This document shows positions 24,394 through 36,699 of a stretch of 64,000 nt of DNA, piece after piece; positions within the stretch are counted from its first letter, which is position 1, and each line of letters opens with the position of its first letter. The DNA is from Zanthoxylum bungeanum (taxonomy: Eukaryota > Streptophyta > Magnoliopsida > Sapindales > Rutaceae), in contig SKCR01023732.1 of NCBI GenBank assembly GCA_019454045.1, positions 744,001-808,000 of the forward strand, read 5' to 3'. The notes beneath the pieces were generated by a model. That model was given only the letters and a program-made list of their open reading frames with translations, ran no database searches and was not told the origin of the DNA. Made by a program: the position numbers and the translations under genes.

Positions 24394-24879
24394 TAAGGGT
24401 GGCAACGGGCTGGGCCGGGCCCGGGTTTTGACAAGCCCGGCCCGAGCCCGGCCAATAAAAAAAAAATCCAGGCCCGGGAAAGCCCAGCCAGGGCTTTTTT
24501 TTGGGCCCGAATTTAAAAAAAAAATTAAAAATATATAAATATAAAATACATTTACACTATATACAAAGACAATTTATAAATAAATCACAAGTTTCATTGA
24601 TAAATTAACAATTTAAATGCTAAAAATAAATAAAAATGATACAAACATATTAAAAAATATATATATATATTTTTTTTTATGTTTTTTTTTTATTATTTTG
24701 GGTCGGGCCTGGGCCAAAATTGGAAAGCCCGGCCCGGGCCCGAGCCGGGCTTTCATTTTAAGGCCCGGCCCGGACTTTTTCCACCTCGAGCCGGGCCAGG
24801 CCGGGCTTTTTCCACCCCGGGCCGGGCCAGGCCAGACTTGCCGGGCCGGACCGGGCTTCGGACTTTTCTGCCACCCCTA
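24394..24879. mobile_element. hAT-type MITE with GGCCCGG subterminal repeats
   Basis: TIRs TAAGGGTGGCA and TGCCACCCCTA, flanked on both sides by the 8-bp target duplication TATAAACA (24386-24393 and 24880-24887). Many GGCCCGG, GCCGGGC and GGGCTTT words lie inside each end; the core is AT-rich. The element is non-coding; the glycine/proline/arginine-rich frames seen across it are by-products of these repeats. Confidence 0.92.
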
Positions 24880-24887
24880 TATAAACA

Positions 24888-25708
24888 ATACTTCTAAACC
24901 CTAAATAATAATGTATTGCAGCCAAATAAATAAAAAACTCTAATACCCAACTTCGAAACTATCTTAAGCTCTTGTGTCGGATTAGTTCATTTATCATTAT
25001 TTCTAATTTTTTGAATCTGTTAGTTCATCTAAACCCTTATAGGTGAAATTTTTTATTGGAATTGATATTTAAAAATGTGTTAAATAAATATATATTAAAT
25101 TATTAGATTTATCATTAATGCATTAATTGATTTTAATTTTTCTATTTTTGAATATATTATGGATGGATATGAATATCCGCATTGATCGAAAAATGCGGAT
25201 GCTGATATCGTTTTCGAAAATTTTATTAGATATGGATAGATTGTAAATATAAGATTTCTTTACGGATGTCGATATTGAGGATATCATAGGAGCTGTCATC
25301 TCTAATTTACGGAATGCTTTCATTTTCGTGTGAGAAGAATGATAAATTACTCTTTAATATTGAAAAAAGACATGTATTTTTTTAAATCATTACTATTGAT
25401 GTGGCTCAGAATTTAAAAATTTAATATCATTTGTCTGAGTCTATTGAAGATGTTTTATAAATAAAGATTTGTAGCTCTTATACTTTGGTAGCCTTTGAAA
25501 GGTTGGGGTCAAATATATAACTTCGTCTCTCTTTTTATATGTATATTTTTAAAAAAAAATATTGAACAGTTTTAAAAAAGAGATAGATAAGATGCTTCAA
25601 TATATAAGTTTTAAAAAAATCTCTTGATTTTTTTTTTTATAGCAAATATAGGTCATATTGGTGATTGATAGAAGAACATAACTATCAAGAGACCACTCAA
25701 AGTAAAGA
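24888..25708. other. Gene-free AT-rich spacer
   Basis: 25140-25300 contains repeated words such as GGATATGAATATCC and GCGGATGC, which also occur near 24180-24310 (GATATCCATTATCC). These may be two parts of an older element into which the 24394-24879 MITE was inserted. No gene seen. Confidence 0.4.
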
Positions 25709-25864
25709 TGGAAACCCCGCCACCAAACCACCCATTCTGGGCCGCGGCGCAAGTAAAACCACCAGCTGTCTCAGGCTGTTACAAGAAGTGCACCCCCTGG
25801 ATTCGAACCCAGAACCTCAAGGTGAGATCCTGAACCTTACACCACCAAGCCACACCCTTTGGGC
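25709..25864 (-). mobile_element. tRNA-derived SINE (main family), third copy
   Basis: Very similar to the copies at 11471 and 23548 (GTGTGGCTTGGTGG, GGTTCGAATCC, CTTGTAACAGCCTGAGACAG, GGGGTTTCCATC on the minus strand). No A-tail or clear target duplication is visible on the left, so it may be slightly truncated. Confidence 0.85.
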
Positions 25865-26062
25865 ATTTGATAAAGAGTATTGTCAGAAAGTATAAGATAA
25901 TTTATAAGGTAATGAACAAATATTAGAATATAAGCGAGCGTCAAAAAAATAAGATCATATTGTGAGATTATAGTTTTGTGAATGTTAACACTGGCTTTAA
26001 AAGTAGGTATTTGGCATAGCGTCGAAACGCTAGTATTAACGCTCTATCAAACACAATCCTAA
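25865..26062. mobile_element. MITE, copy 3 of the three-copy family
   Basis: Begins CATTTGATAAAGAGTATTGTCAG directly beside the SINE and ends GCTCTATCAAACACAATCC. Shares TATAAGATAATTTATAAGG and AATAAGATCATATTGTGAGATTATA with the other copies. Confidence 0.5.
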
Positions 26063-26463
26063 GAGGAAGTTATAGCGTATAAAACCAGCCACTTACTCCT
26101 GACTCCTTAGGGCTTTAATCAGAATTAATTTTCAAATACCTTAATAAAAAATTTGTCATCCGCATTCAAGCCTTAGTAAAAGTAAGGAGTTTAAAATATA
26201 TTTAGGTTTGTTCACTCCTTTTTTTTAAAAAAGAAAAAACATCCAAGCAGTTCTTTTTTTTCTTTAAAAAAAATTCAAACTAGACACAGAGATATATTAC
26301 TTAGCAGTTCACACAAACAAGAGGGTTGTTCAATTTCAGTGTAATAATAAATAAAAACCTATCCAAGAAGGAGAACAAGATCACAAACTTGTTCCAAAAA
26401 TGGAGAATCTTTTACAAACTGACCTTTCGGTAAAAAGATTACTCATACAGATATGATAACAGA

Positions 26464-28857
26464 TCACTGACCCCATGCATGGCCAAGCCCGTATGCATCC
26501 ATATAGCCTGCCGCGTGAGCATGACCATCATGGTGGTCATGACCTCCGTGACTATGCTCGTGATGATGGCCGCCATTTTTTGCTTCATCTAACATCTTCT
26601 GAATATGCTCAGGTATTGGCTCTTCCTCGATTTGTCTAACAGTTTTTGGTAAAGAGGTGACAAACTCAGCAATGTGCTCTGCCAGTTCATCAGCAGTATC
26701 TACCTGAAATCAGCAATTATAGGAGCTTAGTTAATTTCTCAACTCAAAAGATGCCTAAAAATTTTGGTCACGATAAAAGACCGAAGCCATCCGTGTGATT
26801 TGGTAATAATCTCCCAAAAGAATAAGGAAATAAGAGAGAAGAACTTCTGAAATACAATTTGAAGTGCGATACCATCACTTGCAAGGGGATCTAAATGAAT
26901 TCCAACAGATCATCCAAAGCAAGGTATGCCTTAGATGGCACATTGCTGAGTATTTGCTTCTCAGATTCATTGAGATGCTAAATGACAAAAATAATTTAAG
27001 CAACTATTCGAAGCAGTCAGGATCTAAGCTTCACTGAGTTGAGTGGACTTTAATGCATGAACACTGTTAAGCATATGCATGCCCCTTTTGAAAAAGAGAA
27101 GGCATACATCAAGTGATAGATTTTCTGGACTAGGTAAAGGCAGCATCATTAGATGTTACTTTGGAATCAGCTCGATCATGCAGGGATATGATTGTTAAAA
27201 CACATATAAAATATGGATACAATTTGCAAGGCATCAAATAAAAGATCATACGAGAATATATAATCAAACTCGTCTAAATATAAAGGCTTTTTTTTTGGGC
27301 ATAATCCTTCAGAGATTAAATTTATCTAACTCAAGTTGTTGCTCGTTAGTCAACTCCAGGCACACCCATCAGCTCACTTCCAAAGGCACCAAAGTCGGTT
27401 CAATGATTTCCAATAGTCCGTTTACATCCAAGAATGCATTAGAAATTTGTTGCACTTACCAATAAGACATTCTCTAATTAATACACATAAAATAAACAGA
27501 TCTAATTTCAGTCATTCATAAAAACAAATCAAAACAGGCATTTCCAGAATCAGTTCACCAATGATCACCCTATCAAATCAAAGCCATTCACAGAATAAAA
27601 AATTAGAAATTTCTCAAGTCATAAGTCATCATACAAGGTAAAAAAGCAACAGATTTAGGACACAATAACCCTCACCTGAGGCCACCGTCCTCCTGAATGT
27701 CTCACAAATCTCGCCTGTGGAAGTGCTTCTGCAACTCGACTTCCTTCCTCACTCCATTCCTTAGACCAACCACTAGACCAAAGCACTAGCATAGGTATTC
27801 CTTTTATCCCATCCAAACTGCCCCATTCTCCTATATCAAAGCTGTGATTCAGCTTACTTCCCATATCCGAAACAGCTCTACACTGATCTCTTCCCTTCAA
27901 AAGCACTCTATTACCCTCAACATCAAAACCACCAATTTTCTCTATACAACAAAACCTAATCAACCACCGATAAGCAAACGAAGATCCTAAAACAAACTCC
28001 CTAATCAACGGTGAATTCAAAGCAAACAAAGGCAAAGCAGGCTTTAATCCAGTATCTATAAGTGTCACACTTTTAACTAAACCAGGATTTTCAGCAACCC
28101 AATTAGCACTCATTGACAAAGCAGAATCATGTAAAACTAAATGCAAAGGAGCTAAATTAAAAGTATCTATAACTTGCCCTAAAATCCTACCAAACTCATC
28201 ACTCCCCATTTCAATAACTTTAACACTCTTCCTCTCCAAAACCCTAGCTTTCATTATCTCCTCATATGGAATCTGCCCAGTCTCAACAATCTGATCAAAA
28301 GCCCAAAAAATACCCTTTTCTTGAATCAATCCATAAACATCCTTAAACCCCTGAAAAGCCCCATTTGACCTCTCTTCATCCTCCATCGTTGATCTATCAG
28401 AAAACCCATTTCCAGGAATATCGACGGCTATAACATTAACCTTTTTAGACCTCAAAGACTCGATCATTTCTCGAAAAGCAAACGAACTGAGCCCCAACCC
28501 ATGAATGATAAACACATTCTCAGTCGATTCGGCGCCGTTTTGGAAAGTGAAAAGCTCGATGGGGGATCGATTAGGGCTTGCTTGGACCTTGATAATGCGA
28601 CCCTTAGAGTAGTAATGGCGAAGAGAGCTGTCTAATCTGAGAAACCAAGACCTGGGATTGTCGTCTCGAGGAGTGAATGTTATGAAGAGAAGAGTTATAA
28701 GAGAAACAAAAAGAATTAAATAGCACCAAAAAGAAAAAGGGTTCGTGTGTTTGGTTTTTATTGTTTGTGATTTTTGATTTTGCTTTTGTTGCTCTTCTTC
28801 TTGCTGCTGCTTTTGTTGTTGTGGTTCTTGTACTGGTTCTTCAGTTATGATCGCCAT
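26464..28857 (-). CDS. AXR4: AUXIN RESPONSE 4 (AXR4), ER alpha/beta-hydrolase-fold protein
   Basis: Endoplasmic reticulum protein needed for correct traffic and polar placement of the auxin influx carrier AUX1. Two exons, 28857-27676 and 26703-26464, join in frame to 473 residues, the length I recall for Arabidopsis AXR4. It starts MAIITEEPVQEPQQ, a Gln/Glu-rich cytosolic tail with long CAG/CAA runs, then one membrane segment (about residues 42-62, FWCYLILFVSLITLLFITF). The lumenal or cytosolic hydrolase fold shows VFIIHGLGLSSFAF, DIPGNGFSDRS, LHLVLHDSALSMSANWV and HSGGRWPQ. The usual GxSxG nucleophile elbow is replaced by LHDSAL, so classical hydrolase chemistry is doubtful. Exon 2 encodes a conserved tail rich in histidine (HHHEHSHGGHDHHDGHAHA) and the ending YMDAYGLGHAWGQ. 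Confidence 0.96.
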
Positions 28858-29410
28858 TTTTTTTATCCTATTTCTATTTGTGAAGGTTGTTGAGTGAAGA
28901 GATCCAACGGGGAGACTGGAAATTGCTCTGTGGATAAAGAGGAAAGTGACTGTTGTTTTATACTTTTGTTTTGAAGAACGAAACGGCAGCGTATTAAGGA
29001 TATAACTTTCAAACTCTTCCTAATATATTATTTTGGGAAAATTAGCCGTCTAAATCGGGAATTGAGATGAAACATAATTTTTAAAATATAACATTATATG
29101 TGAAGATAAATAATATTAAGATATTTATCTTTTTTACCTTTAGAATCTAAAAGGATATAATTATCTTTAAAATCTATTTAGCTACATTCGATTCCATTGA
29201 CTATTTATTTATTAAATAATATTTTGTAACATTATATTATAAACCCTTTTTTTCCCAAATAATATTTTAATTTATTACATACTATTTCATTGGGTTACAT
29301 TTCATTATAAAGCATATCGTTCCATCAATCCAAACAAATATTTTTGAAAATAAATCATGACATTTTTTAATTTTTATATATGTTGGCAGTATCAGAGTGA
29401 AAATTATATT
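28858..29410. other. Promoter side of AXR4 and AT-rich spacer
   Basis: The first about 150 bases are the probable AXR4 5' UTR and promoter; then AT-rich sequence without recognisable features. Confidence 0.4.
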
Positions 29411-29510
29411 ATGTGCCGGGTGTATATGCCATCTCTCTCACAGCATGCGGGCCCCACAACTGTGTGAGGCCCGCCTGCTGTGAGAGAGATGACATATACA
29501 CTCGGCACAT
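29411..29510. repeat. Near-perfect 100-bp palindrome (43-bp arms)
   Basis: The arm 29411-29453 is the reverse complement of 29468-29510 with three mismatches by eye, around a 14-base loop. It is GC-rich (GCATGCGGGCC, ATCTCTCTCACAGCA) in AT-rich surroundings. It could be a tiny MITE, or the fold-back of a small-RNA precursor. Weaker complementarity continues outside (GTGAAAATTATATT against GATATATCAC). Confidence 0.88.
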
Positions 29511-29631
29511 GATATATCACATCGTATCGGAGACTACATGGTCTACTTTATACTTTATAATGTTTATTTTCTAATTGATCCAATTTCATATTTCCATAAT
29601 TAACCGCACTGAAACTGTTATTAATAGCGGA
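29511..29631. other. Short spacer
   Basis: AT-rich; nothing recognised. Confidence 0.3.
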
Positions 29632-30036
29632 TAGATCTCGTCACGATTTCGATTCGGAATCGAAATTGAATTGTAAGGAATTGGATGATTCCGATTTTTT
29701 CGATTATGATTCGGAACCTGAACCGAAATCGGTTCTGTACGGTTCCAACGATTCAAATCGGAACTGTACGATTTCATTATTAAAATTTAAATAATTTAAG
29801 TTTTTAATTTAATTTAATAAAATTCAAATTCATAATTTTAAATACTTTTTTAATGTCATTTTAATTTATTTTTTAAAAATCATTATTAAAATTAAAAAAA
29901 CGCAGAGAATCGGAACCGAACCGGAATCATTCGGTTCGGTTCCGGTTTCTGGTTCCATAAAAGCGTGGACCCATAAACCTGGAACTGACAGGTTCAGTTC
30001 CGGTTCGAAATCGAACCGGACCAGTGGCCATGTCTA
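29632..30036. mobile_element. hAT-type MITE with CGGTTCCGG-like subterminal repeats
   Basis: Left end TAGATCTCGTCACG and right end GGCCATGTCTA (inverted: TAGACATGGCC). Subterminal words CGGAACCGAACCGG, GGTTCCGGTT and GATTCGGAACC surround an AT-rich core. The same vocabulary borders the hAT copies at 50-60 kb, so it is probably a deletion derivative of that group. Target duplication not clear. Confidence 0.65.
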
Positions 30037-30655
30037 AATAGAGATGAGATTTAATAACACGAGACGAGACAAGATAATTTTTTTGTTCCAACCGTATAAA
30101 TGAGACGAAATCAAAATTAATAAATTTAATTTTATTCTACTAAAATCTCGTTTTATTTTTTATCTCGTTCCGCCCCGTTAAAAATTTCATGACATTTTTT
30201 TATCCCGTCAAATGAGATAGATAAGAGAAAATTATCAATCATAATTATAAGAGATACTCCATAGTTTATTGTGTTGAAACTAAAACAACTCAATAATAGG
30301 CAACATATTAAAAAATTATGCACAAGACATATAATTATAAATAAAAAATCACATATATTTCATAATTTAATATTAATTGAGTTAGCACCTTAATTAGCTT
30401 GTAATTCTGGCTCGCAGTTTAGAGATTGTGAGTTTTAATGTGGTGTTTGATATGTCTCTCAATTTCTGGATGGCTCTACTCATCAATTTGGGCCATGAAA
30501 TTTCCGGCCCAAATTAGAATTAAATTTTTTTTTTTTTTGTCTTACCATCTTTTTTGGAATTTTTTTTTTAAAAAAAAAAGAAAAAAGAATAAGCTAGGCT
30601 AGCTAGCCCAATTTCATAATTTTAATTAATCAACCTTCATTATTTGCTTTAGGGG
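30037..30655. other. Gene-free AT-rich spacer
   Basis: Contains GAGATGAGATTTAATAACACG and CTCGTTCCGCCCCGTT, which suggest another worn repeat, and mixed T- and A-runs at 30524-30580. Ends in the TTTAGGGG target duplication of the next MITE. Confidence 0.35.
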
Positions 30656-31142
30656 TAGGAGTGGCAAAACGAATCAACAAATCAAATGTGATATATTCGT
30701 ATTCGATTCGTTTATCAAACAGATCTTAATATCAGGATTCGTATTCGATTCGTTTATTAAACGGATCGAATACGAATATTCGTTTAGTCATGATATTATT
30801 CAATAACATAATTTATAATAATTTATTTACATTAATTCTTTATAAACACATACATATGAAATATGTAATCAATATATTTATTAAAAATACATCACCAAAT
30901 ATCGACAATATTTTTCTATGATAATTAGTCATAATTTTTCGAATCTTAATCGAAAAATAACATTAATTAATAAAAGAAGATAATAAAATGAATCTTAAAC
31001 GAATAAATGAATCGATGAATCGAATCGAATCGAATCGAATCGATCAATTTATTAAACGAATCCATTTTTTCAAACTCTTATTCGCTTTAAAACGAATTGA
31101 ATCGAACGAATAGACGAATCTTAACCCAAATTGCCACCTCTA
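30656..31142. mobile_element. hAT-type MITE with ATTCGATTCG subterminal repeats
   Basis: Ends TAGGAGTGGCA and TGCCACCTCTA, flanked by the perfect 8-bp target duplication TTTAGGGG (30648-30655 and 31143-31150). Subterminal GATTCGTTTA and CGAATCGAAT words, AT-rich core, no coding. A sister copy lies at 43585-44101. Confidence 0.93.
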
Positions 31143-31317
31143 TTTAGGGGTCACAAATTTTTTTTTTTTTAAATGGGAAAAGTTTTAGAGCCCAAAATTA
31201 TTTTAAATACTGTTATCAATGAATAATATAAATGATGAAGGATGCTAAAATAATATTAAAAGAGGATAAAATTACCATTAAAAAAAAAAAAGAGCAAAAC
31301 AACCCCAAAGGGTACGG

Positions 31318-31477
31318 TTTGATGAAAAAACTTAAGATTTGATTGTTAGGTTTTGAGTTTGAGTTTAAATGGTACACTTCTTATAAGAGTTTGAGACAAT
31401 CAAAATTTTATTTGTTTCGCTTAAGCTCGAGTCAAATGATTTGACGGTAAAACTTCTAACATTTTCAAAAAAAATAT
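31318..31477 (+). mobile_element. Diverged SINE remnant, plus orientation
   Basis: CTTCTTATAAGAGTTTGAGACAA, GCTTAAGCTCGAGTCAAATG, TTGACGGTAAAACTTC and an A-run follow the same order as the body and tail of the SINEs at 53248 and 56695. The tRNA-like head is poorly kept. Confidence 0.6.
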
Positions 31478-31737
31478 CGTTTTAATAATAATTTTACATG
31501 GTACGCGTTTAATATGTATTGCTAAATCCAAATACCCTAATGTCCGCTCCGAGCCAATATCTTATATCTTATTATGATATAGCCGTTAGAAATAAATCCA
31601 AAAAGGCTTTCGAAGTTCAATCCAACGGCTCACATTCAATTCAATTCAAATTCAAATCCACATCACACCCTCTAATCCATTTAACGCTTCAAATCTCTCT
31701 CTCTCTCTCTCTAGATAATCAAATCAAACGGTCGAAA

Positions 31738-34700
31738 ATGGACTCCGAGAACTGCGATATCAACTTCGATTCGATCACAGGTTTGATTTTTGATTTCTTA
31801 TTACTGCTTCCGTTTCAAATAAACCAAAGATTTATGATTCTGTTTCTTTAATTTAGCGAAAGTATAAATTTTCTTTGCTTTTGTTTTCGATTTTTCTTTT
31901 TTGTTCAGATCGAACCTTAAAGAGTGAATCTTGTGACTCAGGTTAGTTATTTTCATAATCTTTTTGATTTTATGTTACGTTTAGATTACTATTTCTTTTA
32001 TTCAATAATAAATAATAAATAATGTGGAATTTGTAATTGTTTTTTCTTTGATTCGAGTTCAATTTAGATGTTAGGTTTTTAAATTATTGATTTTTAGGGT
32101 TTTTTAAGCGGTCAGTTTGGCTACTGAGAAAATTTGATTTATATTCCCTCTTAATTTTATGCCACTTCCAATGCAATTGAGGGGAGTTTAATGTTCAATT
32201 CAGTCTCAGAAATACAATAATTGTGTGATTTAGAAACTTCATTTTCATTTTTTTGTATCCAATTTCTTATTTTTAACTGACCGAAAGGAGGATTTATACT
32301 GCTTTGTTAATTTCTTTTGTTATAGTAATTTTTGTACTCATGGGAGGTTTTTCTAATGGTTTCTTTAGAAATAGTTGAAGAAACTATAAATTCTATGGAT
32401 GAGGATAGTTTATCAAATGGAATACGAGAAATTTCGCCAGCAAAAGGACCAACACTTCCAATTCTGCAGAAAATTATATGTTTGAGCTCTAAGATTGAGG
32501 TAAAAAAATTTGACTAGTGCGGTAATGCCGCTTTCAATTTTGTTCCAAAAAACAACTGACCCTCGAAAGTTTGTATTTCACTGAATTTTGAGGTTTCTAT
32601 TTGTTTCTATTATTTTTTATGTTTTCACATTGATGTTGATGCTGCTTGTTCTAGAATTTGAAGAGAGATCACACAAGGCTTTTAGATCATGTAAAGAGCA
32701 CAAGTACTGATTCTTTTCCTGGTTCGGACATTTTAGATACTCTCCAGCTTCTCAGTAAGTATTTTACTCTATTTGACAATTGTTTTTCTTTATTCAGTTT
32801 TTGCTGGTTTTTGATTGCTGTACTTGGTACTAGGTAATGAATATGAGCTTTTGAAGAAGAAGTACGTAGATGAGTCCTCTGAGAGGAAGCGACTTTACAA
32901 TGAAGTGATTGAGTTGAAAGGCAATATTAGGGTATTCTGCAGATGTAGGCCTCTGAACAAAGCTGAAAATGCTAATGGGTCCACTTCCATAGTTGAATTT
33001 GACTCATCTCATGAGAATGAGCTCCAAATTGTTTCCTCTGATTCTTCCAAAAAGCCATTCAAGTTTGATTATGTGTTTAAGCCTGAGGACAATCAAGGTA
33101 GTATGTAATTTCAGGGCTTATTACATTAGTATAGGGAATTAACTTGCATAGGTATTGAACTGTTTAAATTCTTACTCTTGTCTCTAATTTGCAGAGGCTG
33201 TTTTCGCGCAAACGAAGCCTGTCATCACTTCTGTATTGGATGGGTACAATGTCTGCATCTTTGCATATGGACAAACAGGAACTGGTAAGACATTTACAAT
33301 GGAAGGAACACCTGAAAATAGAGGAGTGAACTACAGGACTTTGGAGGAGTTGTTCCGTGTTTCCAAAGACAGAATTGGTATCATGAGATATGAGCTATTT
33401 GTTAGCATGTTGGAGGTATATAATGAGAAGATAAGGGACCTCTTGATAGAAAACTCCAATCAGCCTCCTAAGAAGTGAGTTTCCTCTGGTTATTTGAATA
33501 TCTCACTTGTAAGATTTTTTTACTTTGATATTGATCGATTATCATCATTCCATCAATGGCATTAAGTTGATTGCTAGGCTCATGAGCAATTGGGCAGGAA
33601 GATTGGAGTAGAGAAAATTTTAATGATTTGTCCTTATTTGTAACTGATTATTTTATATTATTTAGAATGCTTTATATTTTCTCAGGCTACCTTTAAAATG
33701 CTTTTACAATACATAATTGAAGTGATCAACAGTTATGTTCTGGTTCTAGGAAGTGGAGATATCTTTTTAGCTATCTCTACTCTTGCAACTTCAGGCATAG
33801 CTAATTAATGTTGGAAGTAAAAATGACATTTCTATATGGATGAAGGTTGGAGATAAAGCAAGCAGCAGAAAAAACCCAAGAAGTGCCAGGACTCACTGAA
33901 GCTCAAGTCTATGGCACAGAAGAAGTGTGGGAGCTACTCAAGTCTGGAGCTAGAGTTAGATCCGTTGGATCCACCAACGCGAATGAGCTCAGTAGTCGGT
34001 CTCACTGGTAATTTCTAATCATTGTCTCAAATTTGGGGAAGACTAATTGATGATGTACGATTTTTACCAAAACATATGTTTGCGTGTATGTAGCTTGTTG
34101 CGAGTGACTGTGAAGGGTGAGAACCTAATAAATGGGCAGAAGACTAAGAGCCACCTCTGGCTGGTAGACTTGGCAGGTAGTGAACGTGTGGGGAAGATTG
34201 AAGTTGATGGTGAGAGGTTGAAGGAATCTCAGTTTATAAATAAATCTCTCTCCGCACTTGGTGATGTTATATCTGCTCTGGCATCTAAATCAGGCCACGT
34301 TCCATACAGGTTTCTCTCTCTCTCTCTCTCTTTCTCTCACATTAACTATTATTTACTTAAAAGTTAATATATCTGACAAACATTCTATTCTTTTGTGAAT
34401 ATCAGGAACTCGAAGCTTACTCATATGTTACAGAGCTCTCTAGGTGAGCTTTTTGTCTTAGCATTCTGATGTTTGAGTGGAATTATCCACAATTGCAGTT
34501 CCCTGCAAGTTCTGAGATTATAAACTCTGCCAGAAATTCTTGGTACCCATTGTTGGGGAGGATTCCAAGTTCCAACACATACATTATGGCCCCTAAAATT
34601 TCCATTGGTCATTTTATTTTTAGTGCATCCTTGGGTTTTCTTCTGAAGGAAATAATTCTAACTGGAACACAAAATGCAGGAGGGGATTGCAAGACTCTGA

Positions 34701-35948
34701 TGTTTGTCCAGATCAGCCCAAGTGCTTCAGACCTTGGGGAAACACTTTGTTCACTGAATTTCGCCAGCCGAGTTCGGGGAATTGAAAGTGGTCCTGCTCG
34801 CAAACAGGCAGACGTTTCTGAGCTTTTTAAGTACAAGCAAATGGTATGTATTCGTGTTTAAGTCTTTACAGAATTTAGAAGAGCTCTGAAATTGCTGATT
34901 CAAGCTTCGTACTATTTGGCAGGCAGAAAAGTTTAAGCACGATGAAAAGGAAACACAGAAGTTACAGGATAATTTGCAGTCTGCGCAATTAAGGCTTGCT
35001 GCCAGAGAACATATCTGCAGAGGTCTTCAAGAAAAGGTAATTATTATTAGGGTCTAATTTAAAACTTCTTCTGATACATTGTTAATTTAGCGTGTTCAGT
35101 AAGTCCTTCTAAGAGTATAAGAGGATTTGGGGAATGTTTATTGTTGTTTTTAGTTTAACTAAACCAGATTAATTCATCTGCAACAGGTTCGGGACCTTGA
35201 GAATCAATTAGCGGAGGAAAGGAAAACAAGAATAAAACAGGAAACGAGAGCTTTCGCTGCTGTTCCTACTCAGTCATCTAGTAAACAAGCTGCAGTGAAG
35301 ACCAAGACCGAGCAAAGGCCTCCATTGGCTCCTTCGAAAATGAGGCCGCCATTACGAAGAATCACCAACTTCATGCCTCCACCTTCTCCTCACCCACCTC
35401 AGAAAAAAACCACTGTGAGAACCACAATGGCAGCAATGGAGGACGGGGAAAACACTCATAGAACCACAATGACAGCCACAACAAATACTAAAAATCTTAT
35501 GATTCCAAGGAGGATGTCCATTTCTGTCAGACCTTCTCCGGCAACAACACAAGCTATTCAGCCAAAGAGACGGGTATCCATTGCTACCTACCGCCCAGAT
35601 ACAAACTCACACATGACAACACCACTTCACACCTCTCTCTTACGAAATCAGAATGGAAATGCAATCGGCAGCAGGCAGTCATTAGTGAGGGATCCGCGAA
35701 AGGCAAGGTACTCAAAGCTATTTTCTCCAATGCCGGAGTTCAGGACAGCTTCGGAAAGTACACCAACTGCCATGCGATGCAGTAGTAAGTTCACGGGAAG
35801 TCCTCCTACACAGGCACTAGCTTCATGGAAGCCCAAGCACCCAACTGTTGTTGCACTGCAAAAGAAAACACTTGTGTGGAGTCCTTTGAAGGCGAGAGGT
35901 GTGAAAAATTACAGGAGATCATTATTGCCCTCCCAGACCTTCAACTGA
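31738..35948 (+). CDS. Kinesin-14 motor protein (KIN-14S-like)
   Basis: Microtubule motor ATPase of the kinesin-14 class, normally minus-end directed. Twelve exons (31738-31780, 31909-31941, 32369-32499, 32655-32754, 32834-33097, 33195-33474, 33846-34007, 34094-34309, 34406-34443, 34680-34843, 34923-35036, 35187-35948) join in frame to 768 residues. A short N-terminal region with coiled-coil tendency leads to the kinesin-14 neck and motor start [15 protein letters not shown] (about residue 130). Motor motifs: P-loop GQTGTGKT (about 216-223), switch I NELSSRSH, switch [12 protein letters not shown], and [14 protein letters not shown] coiled coil follows the motor, then a long basic Pro/Ser/Thr-rich tail that may bind microtubules. 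The central motor with a basic C-tail and the length match KIN-14S. The 5' leader has a CT repeat at 31696-31712. Confidence 0.95.
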
Positions 35949-36699
35949 GACGAAATCAAAAGAAGAAATTGAAAACGCGAAAACGATTTTTTCATTCATT
36001 ATCCTTGTTGTCAATACTCAATGCCATATTAACATTACATTTTATTCTTGTTCTGTGATTTGTTCAAGTCTTTTTAATACTTTTAAACTCAAGGATGCTT
36101 TTACAAATTACAAATGTATGCTTCTTGCTTACTAAATCAATACTCTTTGAATTTTCATTTTCTCTATTCAATAATCTTTGTGAATGTTTAAAAACTAAGG
36201 ATTAAAGAAACAAAGAAACTTCTTTGTATACAAGTTTTTGTGAAGAACAATTCTAATCCCAGCGTTGTGTACAAAGTGTTATGGGCCAAATAACAATAAA
36301 TAACAAATTTAGAAGGCCAAATAATAAAAATAGCTAAAATTAAAAATCTAAAAATTAAAAATCCATGAATATGTTTTATATCAACATTTGGGTAATAACA
36401 GGTGGAAATCCATGCATAGTTACCTGGATCGCGGATCGATAAGGGTTGTGGAATGGGAACGGGGTCGCCATTTGAATTAGATATGTGGTTGGATCGATAA
36501 ATTTTCAAAACGATATTTTTGGATCGAAGAACGATTTTGAAACGTTTACATTATTTCTTTAAATTCATTTTTAAACTGCAAGTTAGTTTGATAAAAAAAA
36601 TATTGAAATATAAATAATGAATATTCAGGAAACTACAAATTACAAAATAAAACTAACACCAAACAAGAGTTGCAAGGTAATAATATTTGGATCATCTTT
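35949..36699. other. 3' flank of the kinesin gene and spacer
   Basis: Probable 3' UTR to about 36060. 36420-36530 contains GGATCGCGGATCGATAAGG and GGATCGATAAATTTTC, GATCG-rich words that suggest a worn MITE. No gene. Confidence 0.4.

Noticed and set aside
24275..24904. Gly/Pro/Arg-rich frames of 70-95 residues
   Set aside because: They lie across a MITE with GGCCCGG subterminal repeats; composition comes from the repeats.
34469..34861. 130-residue frame starting [11 protein letters not shown]
   Set aside because: Its first part is intron 9 of the kinesin gene; only the part from 34680 is real exon.
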